A stretch of 5,335 nucleotides of DNA, taken from contig JAICSZ010000174.1 of NCBI GenBank assembly GCA_025936615.1, forward strand, positions 1-5,335. The letters are read 5' to 3'. Positions 4,514 through 5,335 of the stretch are shown here, piece after piece. The DNA is from Pedococcus sp. GTDB lineage: Bacteria > Actinomycetota > Actinomycetes > Actinomycetales > Dermatophilaceae. How positions within the stretch are numbered: position 1 is the first letter of the stretch; the number at the start of each line of letters is the position of its first letter. Made by a program: the position numbers and the translations under genes. The notes below the pieces were generated by a model. The model had not been told where the DNA came from and made no database searches. It was given only the letters and a program-made list of their open reading frames with translations.

Positions 4514-5335
4514 TCAGAGCCCGAGGTCGCGGCCGATGAGCTCCTTCATGATCTCGTTCGACCCGGCCCAGATCTTCGAGACGCGGGCGTCACGCCACGC
4601 GCGGGCGACGCGGTACTCGTTCATGAAGCCGTAGCCGCCGTAGAGCTGGACGCACTCGTCGAGGACGTCGTTCTGGACCTGGGCGGAGAACCACTTGGCC
4701 TTGGCGGCGTCGACCGGCGTCAGGGCGCCCTCGGAGTGCGCGATGACGCAGTCGTCGACGTAGGCCTGGGTCACCTCGAGCCGGGTCACTAGCTCGGCGA
4801 TCTTGAACTTGTTGTGCTGGAACGACCCGACCGACTGCCCGAACGCCTTGCGCTCCTTGGTGTACTCGATCGTCTCGCGCAGGATCTGGAAGGCGTGCGC
4901 AGTGTTGGCGACGGCGGCGCCGATCCGCTCCTGCGGCAGGCGCTGCATCATCGCGATGAAGCCCATGCCCTCCTCGCCGAGCCGGTTGGCGCCGGGCACC
5001 CGGACGTCCTCGAAGAACAGCTCTGCGGTGTCGGACTCCTCCTGGCCGACCTTGTCGAGCTTGCGGCCACGGGAGAAGCCCTCCATGCCGTCCTCGACCA
5101 TGAACAAGGTGATGCCCTTGGCGCCCTTGGAGGGGTCGGTGCGGGCCGCGACGATGACGAGGTCGGCCTGGAAGCCGTTGGTGATGAACGTCTTCGAGCC
5201 GTTGAGCAGCCAGTCACCCGACTCGTCCGAGGCGCGCACGGCGGTCGTCTTGAGCGCGGCGAGGTCGGACCCACCGGACGGCTCGGTCATGGCGATCGCG
5301 CAGATCTTGTCGCCGTTGGCCATCGCCGGGAGCCA
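4514..5335 (-). CDS. Acyl-CoA dehydrogenase (FadE-type), C-terminal part (5' end beyond the right edge)
   Basis: An FAD enzyme that introduces an alpha,beta double bond into acyl-CoA and passes electrons to electron-transfer flavoprotein. The visible 273 residues start WLPAMANGDK, so the N-terminal helical domain, about 110 residues of a usual 380, is missing; the first in-frame ATG (5323) is not the real start. Counting from that Met, AMTEPSGGSD (11-20) is the FAD/substrate loop of the beta domain, KTFITNG is at 44-50, and RKAFGQSVGSFQ opens the C-terminal helical domain. YGGYGFMNEY and IWAGSNEIMKELIGRDLGL form the C-terminal signature. The MCAD-type catalytic Glu of the IYEGT motif is Ala here (codon 4567-4565). 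As in long-chain acyl-CoA and isovaleryl-CoA dehydrogenases, the Glu of PQER (residue 132, codon 4930-4928) is the likely base. First visible gene of the leftward operon; the promoter lies outside. Confidence 0.95.
   Translation of the reverse strand, partial: WLPAMANGDKICAIAMTEPSGGSDLAALKTTAVRASDESGDWLLNGSKTFITNGFQADLVIVAARTDPSKGAKGITLFMVEDGMEGFSRGRKLDKVGQEESDTAELFFEDVRVPGANRLGEEGMGFIAMMQRLPQERIGAAVANTAHAFQILRETIEYTKERKAFGQSVGSFQHNKFKIAELVTRLEVTQAYVDDCVIAHSEGALTPVDAAKAKWFSAQVQNDVLDECVQLYGGYGFMNEYRVARAWRDARVSKIWAGSNEIMKELIGRDLGL

Noticed and set aside
3532..4539. Forward open frame of 335 codons opposite the SDR operon
   Set aside because: Arg/His/Gly-rich low-complexity translation lying antisense to two SDR genes with intact motifs, so it is a shadow frame.
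1..5335. Mobile element, CRISPR array, defence system or tRNA-linked island
   Set aside because: No transposase, integrase, spaced direct repeats, nuclease or toxin-like genes, or tRNA structure were seen; composition is uniform across the window.

Overview
The window is high-GC bacterial DNA with strong third-position G/C bias, GTG as well as ATG starts, and very compact gene packing. It encodes a deazaflavin (F420)-type oxidoreductase, several FabG-like short-chain dehydrogenases (SDRs), a FadE-type acyl-CoA dehydrogenase, and one promoter whose position predicts a leaderless mRNA. Together these point to an actinobacterium. A Nocardioides-like member of Nocardioidaceae would fit, but that is a guess from gene content and not shown by any marker. 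There are seven complete or partial genes plus one gene entering from each edge region as noted below, no rRNA or tRNA gene, no CRISPR array, no insertion sequence, and no gene-free stretch longer than about 130 bases.

Left part (1-1972). The N-terminal 205 codons of a glycogen debranching enzyme (glgX) run leftward off the window. A 129-base divergent region separates it from a rightward FabG-like reductase. That region holds a plausible promoter with a perfect 14-bp palindrome in its -35/-10 spacer. The reductase ends tail-to-tail with a leftward DUF385/Ddn-type deazaflavin-dependent oxidoreductase, and the two coding regions overlap by 32 bases.

Middle part (1973-2959). A 75-base divergent region contains a promoter with a perfect 12-bp palindrome between -35 and -10. 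It drives an ArsR-family repressor and an SRPBCC/AHSA1-domain protein. These two genes are coupled by an ATGA overlap, and a hairpin that includes the second stop codon closes the unit. The layout is that of a self-repressing two-gene operon.

Right part (2960-5335). A leftward operon reads acyl-CoA dehydrogenase (5' end outside the window), SDR, SDR, with a 7-base gap and then a GTGA overlap. Such an arrangement suits oxidation of an acyl-CoA or a related hydrophobic substrate: the dehydrogenase desaturates and the SDRs oxidise or reduce hydroxyl/keto groups. The first SDR looks NADP(H)-type and the second NAD(H)-type. The substrate cannot be read from the sequence.

The window looks like ordinary actinobacterial central and lipid metabolism with local regulation. 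I found no evidence of a novel defence, mobile or otherwise undescribed system. The points most worth checking are the two promoter-embedded operators, the predicted leaderless start of the ArsR gene, and the relocated catalytic base of the acyl-CoA dehydrogenase.
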